DNA of 64,000 bases from Dactylonectria macrodidyma. Lineage: Eukaryota > Ascomycota > Sordariomycetes > Hypocreales > Nectriaceae. Every line of letters starts with the position of its first letter. Positions within the stretch are counted from its first letter, which is position 1. The stretch is taken from contig JAGMUV010000005.1 of the NCBI GenBank assembly GCA_020744425.1, positions 3,658,001-3,722,000 of the forward strand, in the 5' to 3' direction. Under the pieces are notes generated by a model that had not been told where the DNA came from, did no database searches, and saw nothing but the letters and a program-made list of their open reading frames with translations. The position numbers were made by a program, and so were the translations under genes. Shown here one piece after another: positions 10,102 to 21,194 of this stretch.

Positions 10102-11727
10102 ATGGCCAGCTACAACGGTCGCCGCGGCCCCAACGTGTCGCAGTACCTCCGGGACCTCAACGCCATCAACCGCCAGGAGACCGGTCAGGAGGAGCCTTTC
10201 AACATGGAGGAGGATCTCGCTCTGTTCACCAACACCCAGTTCTTCGACTTTGAGACCGGTCAAAACACCGACTATCAGGCCCAGGTCCCTAAGCCCGATG
10301 GTGAGAGCGCTCCCTCGAGTGCCTCCCCGTCCGAGGGTATGACTCCCGCTCAATCGGCCATGGGAGAGCTTTCTAGCCTCGATTTCATCCAGGGTGAGTT
10401 ACCATGACTATTTCTCCTCGTCAGACTGTCCATCAAGTTTCTTCGGTACCCCTGGTCAGTAGCCAGGAGCCATCGCCATCAAGGGTCTCTTCGAGTGTCA
10501 TCCCCAAACCAAGGGTTGGCTACTACCTCAAGGGTCGTCAGGATGATTCATCCAGAGTTGACTTGCGCTGCAATGAATGGAACTGGCACGGGCTCGCTTG
10601 TTTCGGCGGCCTGCCTTACGCCTTGCCCTTCACCGCACCCTCCATCATCTCTCCCCTAGTACCCCCATTGCCCCAGTGCCGTTCAAGTGGACGGCTGATT
10701 CGGGTGCATCCTGGCCTGGTTTGAACGAGCAATGAACGGCACCCGCTGCCCCAGCTAAGCCGTTTGCCCCCCACCCCTCAATATCACCCTGTCCTTTTTG
10801 TGTGCGGTGCTGGCCTTTATCATTGGGACAGAGTTGTCTCAGCATGCAGGTTCACTCGAGTGTGTGGCCCTGCTAGGGTGCCAGGCTGAACCTAAATGGC
10901 CGGCTGGGTGGATGGTGCCGATGGTGCAATATCTCGTGATTTGCCGACACCGATCACGACATCGATGGCTCCCCTGTCCCTCACCAGCTCCGCTTCCTAA
11001 GTTGGCCAAGCCTCTTCCCCAGTCTCCATGGCCCTCTACGGCCGCTACTCCGACGTCGACTCTTCTTTAGTTCCCTATTGTCAACTCTATCAGATTCACT
11101 TCTGGTCATGACTGTTGTGTCTTCAAGACCCTCGCTGACCACCACACGATGGCAGGTGACTTTAGTTTCCCCGACTTCGCCAACGCTTATCCTTCTACCC
11201 CCTTGAGCGCCTTCCCGGACAACGGACAAAACTTCCAGTCCATGCAGCCCAACCCGTCGTCTGCCTACCCTCAGGTGCCTCAGACCCAGCACCACCAGGC
11301 TCACTATGCCCCATCTGCTGCTGCTCAGTCCGCCGAGAAGCGCAAGTCAGAGAGCGACGCCAGCTCCGGCTCCGGCTCCGGCCGCGCCCTGAACTTTGAG
11401 GATGCCTCCCGCCACGCCGCCGAGGAGGACAAGCGGAGACGCAACACAGCTGCCTCTGCCCGCTTTCGCATCAAGAAGAAGCAGCGCGAGCAGGCCCTCG
11501 AAAAGTCTGCCAAGGAGATGACTGACAAGGTCTCCGCCCTGGAGAGCAAGGTGCAACAGCTCGAGATGGAGAACAAGTGGCTCAAGAACCTCCTTGTGGA
11601 GAAGAACGAGGGCAACGATGAGATTGTCACCCTATGGAAGGAGTTCGCCGCGTCCAAGACAACCGGCGACAAGGCCAGGAAGGCCAAGACCGACGCAAAA
11701 GCCGACACCCTCAAGGAGGAGCTATGA
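10102..11727 (+). CDS. cys-3: bZIP sulfur regulator, CYS-3 / MetR type
   Basis: Nuclear bZIP activator of sulfur assimilation genes (N. crassa CYS-3, A. nidulans MetR family), 287 residues. Exons are 10102-10393 and 11156-11727. The join FIQ|GDFSFPDF is phase 1 with donor GTGAGT and acceptor CAG. The N-terminus YNGRRGPNVSQYLRDLN and the acidic NTQFFDFETG segment match the family. The basic region EEDKRRRNTAASARFRIKKK starts near residue 188. It is followed by a leucine zipper (KVSALESKVQQLEMENKWL) to about residue 250 and a Lys-rich tail. The 762-nt intron is very long for this genome, and an ATG at 11149 reads in frame into exon 2. Intron retention would stop after five codons. The identification is from the bZIP and N-terminal motifs and could be a close paralogue. 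Confidence 0.85.
10394..11155 (+). other. Unusually long (762 nt) intron of the bZIP gene, with in-frame ATG at its 3' end
   Basis: Donor GTGAGT, acceptor ggCAG. Most other introns in this window are 50-120 nt. The ATG at 11149-11151 overlaps the acceptor region (ATGGCAG|GT) and is in frame with exon 2. A transcript starting inside the intron would encode about 192 residues with the complete bZIP but without the N-terminal 97 residues. Confidence 0.8.
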
Positions 11728-12274
11728 TACTCCCCCTTGAACCGACACGCGAAACGTTCCGACGACCAATGTGTTGTTTCCCACGGAAGGGAGTGGCGGC
11801 GTTCTTCTATCTGGGTTGTGATCTTGGGGAAGGGGGTGGCGTTTGATTGAATTCCAAGACCTGGATAATCTAGGCGGACGTGCTCTGGGGCTAGCCGTGA
11901 AGGCTTTCGCCTACATCATGCATAGATGAGGATGGCGTGGACGAATCACTTGGGAGGAGGCGGACGGGGAATTAAATGCATTCATGAGAGCGCTTGATAG
12001 AAACAGCTGTCATGGTGGTAGGACAGGATAGGGGGACACGGCAGGTTCTTGTCATTTTTTTTGTGTTTTTGTTTGCAATGATATCAATGGGTATACGATA
12101 TATCGTACAATTTAGTATTTCAATGCCTAACCGAGCTTGTCGTCAACAGGCCGCTCAACTTGGCCAACATCATTCCTCTTTGAACGTTTCTCTTCTTATG
12201 ATGTCTCGTGCTCCTATCTTGAAGACATCACAATGTGTCTCTCCTTGCGGCGAATACTAACAAAGCCAGCCCAT
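11728..12274. other. Convergent 3' gap
   Basis: 547 bases between the 3' ends of the bZIP gene and the unknown gene. It holds 3' untranslated sequence, AT-rich around 12050-12120, and no gene that I can see. Confidence 0.5.
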
Positions 12275-12832
12275 TCACTCCTTACCAACGCCACTCCCGT
12301 TGCCAGCAGCAGCAGCCGCCGCCTCCTTTTCCTCGGCATCCCGCTTCTTCGCCTTGAGCGTCTCGAGACGCTGCTTGTTCCGCCTGCCCAGCAGCCGCAG
12401 CGTGGCCTCGCGCTCGCCGTCCGTCATACCGGCCCAGTTGGCCACCCTCGCCATGGACCCGTCGGCGTTGACGACGAGCGGGCCCATGGCGTCCAGCCGG
12501 ATCGACTCTCCCACGCGTAGCGTCGTCACGCCATCGCCCCGGCCGCTGTCGTCGCCTCTACCGCTGTCTTCACTGTTACCGCCGCCGCTGCTACTCTTCT
12601 CCTCCAGCGGCGGTAGAGCCAGCGGCAGCGCCTTGTCCCGCTGCTGGCCGGCGGCTGCTCGGGCCTCGTCTGCTGCTGCTGTGCCTTGCTCGGCCATCTT
12701 GGCGGTCGACGAGCCCAAAGTGGCAGCTGCTGTATGTCCCTGTGGCGGCGATGATACTGGTGGTGGTGTGGCGCGTGATGTGCTCATGAGCCGCCTGAAA
12801 GTGACGGAGCAGCGTGGGATGCGCGCAAGCAT
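12275..12832 (-). CDS. Protein of unknown function, possibly mitochondrial
   Basis: About 185 residues if it starts at 12832. The same frame stays open upstream to 12970. The chosen start gives MLARIPRCSVTFRRLMSTS, a basic Ser/Arg-rich N-terminus like a mitochondrial presequence. It is followed by Ala/Pro-rich, probably disordered sequence. The last 70 residues look conserved and folded: LRVGESIRLDAMGPLVVNADG, then MARVANWAGMTDGEREATL and LGRRNKQRLETLKAKK, with a charged helical end. I do not recognise the family. A different frame at 12899-12760 reads LGDIEAIKQFYYYACAHP, which also looks protein-like, so an upstream exon or different start is possible. Confidence 0.55.
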   Translation of the reverse strand: MLARIPRCSVTFRRLMSTSRATPPPVSSPPQGHTAAATLGSSTAKMAEQGTAAADEARAAAGQQRDKALPLALPPLEEKSSSGGGNSEDSGRGDDSGRGDGVTTLRVGESIRLDAMGPLVVNADGSMARVANWAGMTDGEREATLRLLGRRNKQRLETLKAKKRDAEEKEAAAAAAGNGSGVGKE

Positions 12833-13851
12833 AGTAGTAGAACTGCTTGATAGCCTCAATATCACCCAACGCCGCAATCGAGGCTCCAAGGCTTCCCAAC
12901 GCTGAGGTATGCCGACTACGTATTGAATTTCAAAATGCCTCCCTCGCAGCTCCGAAATCCGAATCGACAACCCGCAGCGGACCCCTGCTCGTCAACTTCA
13001 AAGATAGTAAAGAAAGATCCCGATGCGGAAACTCACAATCGGCGGCTGTGTGGAGAGAGAGCGTGAAGAGAGTGGGAGAAGGAAAAAAAAATTGAGCAAA
13101 AACTCCACTCCCAATCTGGAAACGGCCCTGCCGACAGGTGATTACATATGCACGAATGCGGGGGGATATAGGGAATTGGGTGGGAGCCGTGGCATCGACG
13201 CGGGATGCATGGCCAGATCTCCGGCGCGGGATGGATGATGCCATCGCCAGGCGTCAGAAACAGACGCCGTTGATAGGTGCATAGTGTGCCTTTGAGTAAT
13301 GGGATGCATCCACGGCCGCTCACCACGATCCGGGGCGATGGCGAGATGAGCAGGGGTAAATGATGACCTCGGACAGATGCTCACCCTTCCATCTTCAGCG
13401 CACTTCGAACCATGGTGAAAGGCACACAAAGACGAAAAACAATGGAGCAATACTTGACTCAAATCGAAATCCTACCCTGTTTCCTGCTCTGCAATGCTGC
13501 TAAAACAAAAGAGCCATACCGTCAAACATCGTCCAGCTTGGTAATCTGTTTCCACGAGGTTCAGCTTGCAAGACGCTGCCCATCCCACATGTCCCGGTCA
13601 TAACTAACTGCCCACAGGTTCTGCCCATAAATAGCTCCCCTTTAACATCTCCGCCCTGACACTTGCATCATGGCAACCCGAGGCCGATATTTAGGACCAG
13701 AGACATCCCAAATCCAACAGTCAAGTGTCAATCCATGTCCGGAAATCATGGGTCAAGAATGAATCCGTCTATAGGGTCTTCTTGTGCCTACACGAGAGAG
13801 TCAGCCGCCATTTCGTTTCATCACTGATCAAGCATTGAACAGATGGAAAAC
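12833..13851. other. Intergenic region between two minus-strand genes
   Basis: About 1 kb holding the promoter of the unknown gene and the 3' region of the aminotransferase. I see no gene. An optional last exon of the aminotransferase may lie at 13787-13769. Confidence 0.45.
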
Positions 13852-16117
13852 TTACTTGTGGACAACACGCTCGATACCGTCCAGACCCATCTTCAACACG
13901 TCCATTCTGGGGCCATATGAGAGACGCACGAAGTGGTGGCAGGGGCTGTCAAAGAGATCACGACGGCGCGAGGGGTTCAAATCGAAAAAGATACCGGGCA
14001 CAACAATCACCTTCTCCTCCAGACAGGCCTGGAAGAAGTTGAGACCGTCGGCAATGGACTCGGGAAGACCCTCAAGGTTCAACCAACTACGACACGTTTA
14101 GTTCTCCCACCTTCGCGAAATTTCAACAACAGGGAGACTTACAGGTAGAAGGTCGAGTCGGGCACGTACTTAATGACGAAACCCATCTCGCGCAGGCGTC
14201 GAACAACATAGTCACGCTTGTCCTATACAGGAGTCAGTCATGTCTTGTCAATGAGCATAGTTCCAGAGTAGGCATACCCGGAAGTGAGCCTGGAGGTGGG
14301 CCATCTCAGTGGCCACCAGGCTAGGTTCAAGCATGGGGATGGCGGCCTCCTGGAAGGGATGGCAGGCACCTCCGTCGAGATAGCTACCACAGGATCCAAT
14401 GCTGGGAGGTTGTTAGTTACACGCGATTTTAGCAACGGGAACTCCATAACATACGCATTGATGTACTCTGTTTAGATATCATTAGCATATAGTCTCATGG
14501 TCAGATACGGATGGGAATATCTCACCCTTGGGGCCAAGAATCCAGGCAATTCGCCATCCGGGAAGTCGAAAGCGCTTGGTGAGGCCATCAATGATGAGAA
14601 CATCATCCTCGTCGACGTCCTCGACGTTCTCGGCAGCGGAAATGGTGGTGCCATCACAGTTGCTGGTGTAGTTGTAGCCAGAGTAAAACTCATCGCTGAT
14701 GAAGGTAGCGCGACCACGACAGATGTCCTGAATCTCGGCGAGCTCAGGGTTGGCGACAACACGGCCGGTAGGGTTGCGAGGGTTTGAGGTCAGGATGACA
14801 GAGGTACCACGGGCAATTTCCTCAGCAATCTTGTCGGGGTGGATGTGGTATCCGTCGCCCTCGTTCAACGGGACGGGGATGGCGGCAAACTGTGTGGTTT
14901 GATTAGTACTCTAGTCGCAGGGGGTAATATCCCCGGCATGTTCAACCCAGTCTCAAACCCACGTTCTTGAAGAGACTCAGCATTTCGTTGTAGGCTGTGT
15001 AGTCGGGCAAGAAGAAACTCAAGTATGAGTTACCGAGGACAGCAGCAATTCGAATGAGACCAGCCCGGCCACCGGGGACAATGGCGACGTTTTCCCAGGT
15101 GTACTGGCTGTCCTTGCCCTTGCGGTGCATCTCGTTGTAGAGATTGGCAACGGCTTCTCTCAGGGGCTTGATGCCGGCGGTGGGGCCGTACTCTCGGCCG
15201 GCCATGGAGACATCGACGGTGGTGGGGCGGGGAAAGCAACCGGAAATCTCGTCCTCGACCTCCGGGGCACCCTGGCCCAGGTTGGCCCACAGGTCGGGCT
15301 CCTCGAGGAAGCCATACTCGGACGCGCGCTCAGTGCACCAGATGACACCGGTGGATGATCGGGAGGCGTCGAGGCCGGCGTGAGGCTGGTGACCCTCGTG
15401 GGCGTTACGGAACTGGCGATGGACCTTAGACTGCACCTCTATTGGAAAGCATTAGCATCGGTGTAGAACAAAATCAAGCTTCGCGTTTGGGCTGTGAAGT
15501 GCAGTTGTGGTGTTGGTCGGCGTGATATGCGGCTGAGAGATGTATGCCGACGATGACGTTATAAAGAAAGAGCTCTGAAGCTCGTTGGACGAAGTTGGGA
15601 AGAGCGGGGGGGAGCTGGAGGGGCTGTTGCAGGCAAGCTTGCCAGGGTGGGAAGGTGGTGCAGGGGGGATTGAGGGCAAGTGCGCCCCTGCCCCAGAAAG
15701 CTGGCAATGTTGCCAAGCGCAGTAGCCCCGGCAGGTGCTGGGTAAGGGCAGGCCGGTGTAGGTGTGCGTAGTAAGGCGGGCAGGCCGAAAAGGCGGAGAG
15801 CGAAAAGCTGACCGAGGGGTAAAACTCGCCAGTCAGGTTGGGCGTCGACTATCCCCATGAGGGTTTATGATGCCCAATAATTCTCGACTAGACCCGCTAG
15901 TAGGAAAGTGGGGGAGGACAAAGTTGCAGGAACGAAATGAGACATGAAGTAGGAAGAGGGGACTACCAAGCGGGAGGGGAGAGAGCAATGATGGATGAGA
16001 GACTGGAGAAAAGTGAGGCTGACCGCTTGATGAGGGCTCGCCAGAGCTGAAGCGGCGGGCGAGCGTCTTCGGTGCGCCGGTGTGGCGGTTGATGGAGAAC
16101 TTGCGACCTCCAAACAT
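13852..16117 (-). CDS. PLP-dependent aminotransferase, class I/II
   Basis: Fold-type I aminotransferase, substrate not determined. Exons: 16117-16024, 15438-14963, 14889-14526, 14467-14455 (13 nt), 14401-14278, 14222-14143 and 14086-13852; phases close. Core motifs: HAGLDASRSSTGVIWCTERASEYGF, NLGQGAPEVEDE, SNPRNPTGRVV, ISDEFYSGYNY, the PLP-lysine block DGLTKRFRLPGWRIAWILGP, GSCGSYLDGGACHP, and the substrate-carboxylate arginine region HFVRLSYGPR. The first exon is the least certain part: it begins MFGGRKFSINRH and ends RRFSSGEPSSS, which looks like a mitochondrial leader, but its donor is the weak GTCAGC and the intron is 585 nt. The TAA stop is part of a GTAAGT, so splicing to 13787-13769 could replace it with a few extra residues (HKKTL). 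Confidence 0.88.
14455..14467 (-). other. 13-nt micro-exon of the aminotransferase gene
   Basis: AGTACATCAATGC lies between a 58-nt and a 53-nt intron. It completes a Glu codon and encodes Y-I-N-A, giving the continuous EYINAIGSCGSYLDGG after splicing. Without it the frame is lost. Confidence 0.8.
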
Positions 16118-19100
16118 GATGAAGAGGGGTCAAAGCCAATGAGGGGAGAGGCGGGATATGTGTGAGGTGGAGTTGTCGTCGACGACGTGATTAAGAAAAA
16201 TCTCGTCTCGCGTATCTCGAAGACAAGAGATGGTGTAGGTAGGTATAGATGTTGACGGGAGAGGAGCAGGAGCAGGAGCAGGGATACGTGATTAAGCCAA
16301 AACGAGGGCTTTGATCGGAGACGGAGAGGCGAAGCAACGAGATGGAAGAACGGGATAGAACTAAGGAAAGTTCACGGAGAGAGGGAGAGAGAGAAGAGGG
16401 AAAAGCGTCTGGGTTGGTTGAAAGGGGCGTTGGATATAAGTGCAAAATGGGTATCGGCGGCGTCGCACGAGGATGGGGCCGGAACGGCGCCTGGCAGAAC
16501 GCAGAACGCACAGAGGAGAGCACTGAAAGGGCTGGGATTTTTGCGAGGTGGTCTGTGAGTGTTACTGTCCTGCAACAGTCTAGTGAAGCGACGAGCAGTG
16601 AGAGCGCTGATGAGCAGTGAGCATGCAAGCCGCAAGCAACCATCGCAGTACTGACTGGCTGTAATTGGATTGTACTGACCTGAACTGGACTGATCTGGAC
16701 TGGACCGGATTGCGCTGCATAACGACTCGGGGATTCTCCAACAGAGGCGAGTCTTTCCCATGTCCATGACATTGAGCTGAGCTGATGGAATGCATCATGT
16801 CCGATGGCATTCTAGGCCCAGCACAGACGCCTAACAAACGTCGCTATTCCGATGCTTCCACTTCTCCCGCTTTCCCGCGCTCCCGCTCTCACTCTTGCAG
16901 CAACGCCAATCCTGGGGCATATCCCCTGAATATCTCTTTTAGTCCCCCCGTCCCATGGTCTAACCCCCCAGCAATATGTACCTCTCTGGTGCGATTGTCA
17001 CAGGCTGGCTTCAGCTTTTGTTGACCGAGACGCATCCGTCCCTTCTTGGCGCGCGTGGGGGGGGGGAGGATGGTAGTGAGCCCAGCGCTGAGCTTTTTTC
17101 CTGCCTCACCGTAATAATCGGGCTTCGACATGTTACTCGTCATTTCGTATCAAGCTGTTCGACCCCGGCCACGCTCACAGCCACGGTTACAGCTAGGTGT
17201 GACGACAACAACAGCAATAACACAAGGATGTGCTATGTAACCACGCATTTGAGGCAATCGACACCTCAGCAGGCTTAGCTATGAAGTACCCAGGATCACT
17301 CCTCCAAACAATGCCGCAACTTCCTGATCGTCTCTCACATGGTCACACGTCTAGTCCTATTCTATCCGTCATTCTCACAGGACACTTACGGATGGCAACC
17401 GAGTGACGTACCAGACCTGGTCTTTGCTTGCGCGGCCCCATCAATCACACTCGGGCATGACATGGACACATAGCGGCTCCTTGTTTAGCTGCGCTTTTGG
17501 CCATTTAACGGCGAGCCAGCAAACGACCTCTTACAAGAAACGTGTACGGATACACGGCAACACCAATGCACAGCATCGTCATGCAGAAATGCTCATGCAT
17601 ACCGCCACTGCATGTTACGAACAGAGAGAGGAGGATGGGGATATTGACATTCTCGTAATGGGTGTTCCTCAATATTCACGCCGTTGAGTTTCATGGTTAC
17701 CCCAACCTAGCACTGGCCAGAAGCTCTCAGCCAACTACAGAGCTACACGACTCGCCCGCGGTGACCGAAATCTTCAAAATCCACAAGGTCGCTTCGTCCA
17801 GTCGGCGGACGTTCCTAGGTGGAGCTATTTTTCCACGATAGCTCGCATAATCCAACCTGGGGCAGGGCCATGGGTGCCGGTCCGGCATCTTGACCACACT
17901 GGGAAGCCGCACGAACCTCTAGAAGGCTCTATTTCCAGCAATCCATGATAATGATACATGAGAATAATTACCATTGTTCTTTCTCTTCTGGTCTCTCGCG
18001 ACGGGCGCAACAACCCCTTTGACCCCAACTCTGGGATCCATTGAGGGGGGAAGATCCTCTTGTGTGGTCCACCCTATTGGATGCTTGGACAAGCTTGAAT
18101 GACCCGCGGAAGCGGCCCTGGCGAATGAGTGCCCCGAACTAGCAATCGATGGCCCTTATGGCAACCCCGTCTCCCCAAGGTGGAGAGATATCTGACGCTG
18201 GGATTTCCGAATTCTGGATATTCTGGAACAGCCCTTGCGCAGACCTGGGCCAGACCCGGAGCAGACGACGTAACGACCCGCAGGTTGCTGGATCAGGAAT
18301 TTCAGGATGACACGCAGCCCGGTTGGACCCGATGTCGCGGGCCATACGGGGGTCCGACGTGCTGACGGGGGCAATAAATCACCAGACTCTTGGACGCTGC
18401 GGTGCCTGGTCATGTTGGTGATGGCGTCACATCGTCGCCCGGGTGGAATGTTTCCAGAAGCCAGCCTCGCTCGCCTCGCTCGCCGTGCTCACCTTGAAAA
18501 AGCCGCAAATGGTGTCGCCGGGCCCGGGGTCTCACGGCCGAGTTTTATTCGCGCACGCGAAATTATACCTAGGATCTGATGCGGTCTGAGAGGAGGACTC
18601 GGTCGGTCTGCGATCCACCATTCCACTTAGACCTGTCCGTCACCCGTTAAGTCTCCAGTTGAGAGCCAAGTTATGGGGAGACTGGGGAGCAGGTGAGAAG
18701 GTGAGAGAAGGTGAGAACGGGTGAGTGGAAGAGGACAAGTTCACTCCTCAAAGCCACCCTCATTGTCAAGCAGTTGACGCCGAGGCGACACAGCGAAACC
18801 GAATCCTCTTTGCTCCGTCCAAATTCATTGATGAGTGGCCATCACCTGACGCGATGCCTCAGGAACATCCAAATGCAAATTCAAGATGTAATCCACTTTC
18901 AGCCACCTTTCATCCACATGAACACCTAAATGCCCCATCCGCGCCGCATGTAGATCCATAACTGGTCATGAAGGGCCACAAACCGAGCACGTAGGCACAA
19001 GTCCAAAACCTTTCCTTGTTCCTATGACTACATACATATGCGGGTGGGTGTCCTCGTCCCGTTTGTTGGGGGCGTGATACTTTTCCGTGACCGTTCGCAG

Positions 19101-20048
19101 ACAGATGATCAGCAAAAATATGATCGGTATTCCTCAGATGGAGTCGTGAACAATAATTTAGCTTGTGCCCATGTCCAGGCTTTCTTCACCACACATGTCA
19201 GACCTCGCCCCGACCTAGTGGCTGAGAGATGACTTTCAAGTCACTGGGCCACAATGACTCCCTCTCGCCGTCTGGAAATGGAGCACAATAACGTTGTTCC
19301 GGCTGTGATAGCATACGCCTGTATTCGCCACTGGAGTAAGAACACAAAAGGGCCGATGCCGCCATCTCATAGTCGTGATGTAGCTTCAAGTCTTCAACTT
19401 GCCTCCACCATTCGGTGGCACGTATTTCGGTGGCAAGCCTGGCTAGCGAAATTAATGCCTTGGTAGTGAGGTGTCGAAAGGGCGAATCGCCTTGTGGTTC
19501 GCCTGAGGAGCGGTCGTGGACATGTGATTGGCTGTCAGCAAATGCGCCTCAACCCAGGCGCAGCAATGGCTGAGCCTTATGGGGCGCGAACCAGCCACAT
19601 TGCAGGCCACTCGCATTCCGCCTTGTTGTTACAGATCCAATGTGCCGTCCTTCCTGACAAGCCATAGGCTGCTTCATCTTAGACCTCAATACGAAACTGC
19701 CTTAGATGAAAGTAGAGTAAGGCACTGTTGAGGCTCAATTCCAAAACTAAATAGTCTCTGTGTCTTGAACGTCATGGCTGCTTGAAGTATAAAGATCACA
19801 AAGGCCATTGATTCAATGCTCCTCATAACAAAGAGCCGCATACTTTACGCATTGACTTAACTCTGAATAACACGAAACAGCCACTGACGATCCACTTAAC
19901 AAACAACTCTATCTTCCGTTGTTGCACGCGCAAGGTTACCCGAAAACAGACAAACACTGAGCCGGATTTGTCCAACAAGGTCAATTAATAACCGAAGGAG
20001 CAATCGCCTACAAAAGACAGCAGGTACAGAAACCGTCACTTGCCCATC
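16118..20048. promoter_or_regulatory. 3.9-kb gene-free divergent region
   Basis: Lies between the aminotransferase and the vWA gene. Reading frames are short and fragmentary on both strands. Structure seen: a GGAGCA microsatellite near 16263-16281, a CTGNACTGGA-like imperfect repeat at about 16650-16712, a 10-G run at 17057-17066, and a TATAAA at 19788-19793 about 255 bases before the vWA start. I cannot support a gene here. Confidence 0.5.
16650..16712. repeat. Imperfect ~10-bp repeats of CTGAACTGGA type
   Basis: Successive CTGGACTGAT / CTGGACTGGAC-like units upstream of the aminotransferase, degenerate but clearly periodic. Confidence 0.55.
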
Positions 20049-21194
20049 ATGGTTCGAATCTACACCTACAACAGCCACAACTCAACAACCTCATCAATAC
20101 TCTCGCCAGCCATGACCAAATCAATGTTTGGAAGCATCAAGGATAAGTTCGCTCGCAAGAACTCGTCCTCTTCTAAAGCAGAGGAGAGGCTCTCCCGGCG
20201 CGATGTGAGGGGCTTCAACGAGTCAGGGACGGCTTGGAACACCAACAACCCGTTCCTAGACCCATCATCTGCCACTCAACCCAGCAGCGAGACTCGTGAG
20301 TCTGACCTCAAAACTCCTCGTCCACTTCTCGACTTACCAACAATCAATCTGCCAGCCCAAGACGCCCCTCCTGCATACACTGCCACCGCTGGCCCCTCGG
20401 CATCGTCCAGCCACCTCTCGGCTTGCCGCCGCGGTGTCTCGCCCACGCCCAGCCTCGCCAGCATCACATCTGCCGAAGACAAGTATGCCTTCCTGTCCAC
20501 CTTTGACACCGTCTTCGTCATCGACGACTCCGGTTCCATGGCGGGCCGGTCCTGGCGCGAGGTTCGCGATGCCCTCCTCGCCATCACTCCCATCTGCACG
20601 TCGCACGACCCTGATGGCATTGATGTCTACTTTCTCAATCACAAGTCTGGCGCTCGTGGCTCCGCTACTCAGGCTCCCAATGGCTACAACAATATTCGCA
20701 GCCCAGCCGAGGTCCAGCGCATCTTCGAGTCTGTCCGGCCCAGCGGTGCTACTCCTACGGGAAACCGTCTACAGTCCATCCTGAACCCCTACATCACCAA
20801 CATGAGCCGTCACCCAGATGGCATTGACTCGATCAAGCCGGTCAACATCATCGTCATCACCGACGGCGTCCCTACTGACGACCCAGAGAGCATCATCGTC
20901 CACCATGCTCGTAGGCTGGACCAGCTCAATGCGCCCCCTCACCAGGTCGGCATCCAATTCTTCCAGGTTGGCACCGAGCAAGGGGCGAGCGCCGCTCTAA
21001 AGGAACTTGACGATGACCTTGCCGAGCTTGGCATTCGCGACATGGTCGACACCGTTACCTGGAGCACCACGACTTCTTCTAACAGAGGCAAGTCGCTGTC
21101 TGCCGACAGCATTCTCAAGGTTGTCCTCGGCGCCGTGGTTCGCCGCATCGATCGCAAGTCCATCAGCCGCCCTGCATCTCGCAACCGCAACTGA
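20049..21194 (+). CDS. von Willebrand factor A domain protein
   Basis: Intronless, about 381 residues from the first in-frame ATG (20049, A at -3 and G at +4). A later start at 20112 (MTKSMFGSIKDKF) is also likely. The first 145 residues are polar, Ser/Pro/Thr-rich and probably disordered. The vWA domain follows: FDTVFVIDDSGSM gives the metal-binding DxSxS, SGATPTGNRL supplies the conserved Thr, and NIIVITDGVPTDD the second Asp loop. These together form a complete MIDAS site. The domain ends near residue 360 with a basic tail. There is no signal peptide or membrane segment, so it is probably an intracellular, metal-dependent protein-interaction module. The specific role is unknown. Confidence 0.88.
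   Translation: MVRIYTYNSHNSTTSSILSPAMTKSMFGSIKDKFARKNSSSSKAEERLSRRDVRGFNESGTAWNTNNPFLDPSSATQPSSETRESDLKTPRPLLDLPTINLPAQDAPPAYTATAGPSASSSHLSACRRGVSPTPSLASITSAEDKYAFLSTFDTVFVIDDSGSMAGRSWREVRDALLAITPICTSHDPDGIDVYFLNHKSGARGSATQAPNGYNNIRSPAEVQRIFESVRPSGATPTGNRLQSILNPYITNMSRHPDGIDSIKPVNIIVITDGVPTDDPESIIVHHARRLDQLNAPPHQVGIQFFQVGTEQGASAALKELDDDLAELGIRDMVDTVTWSTTTSSNRGKSLSADSILKVVLGAVVRRIDRKSISRPASRNRN

Noticed and set aside
10404..10724. 107-codon open frame inside the long intron of the bZIP gene
   Set aside because: It is out of context after the splice donor, lacks any recognisable sequence, and the exon 1-exon 2 join is clear without it.
16191..16772. 193-codon minus-strand open frame upstream of the aminotransferase
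   Set aside because: Low-complexity Ser/Pro/Leu sequence from a repeat-containing leader region; no motif and no splice link to the gene.
20040..20070. tRNA-like T-loop GGTTCGAATC
   Set aside because: Flanking bases do not form a T stem and the sequence is the start of the vWA coding region. No other tRNA candidate held up.
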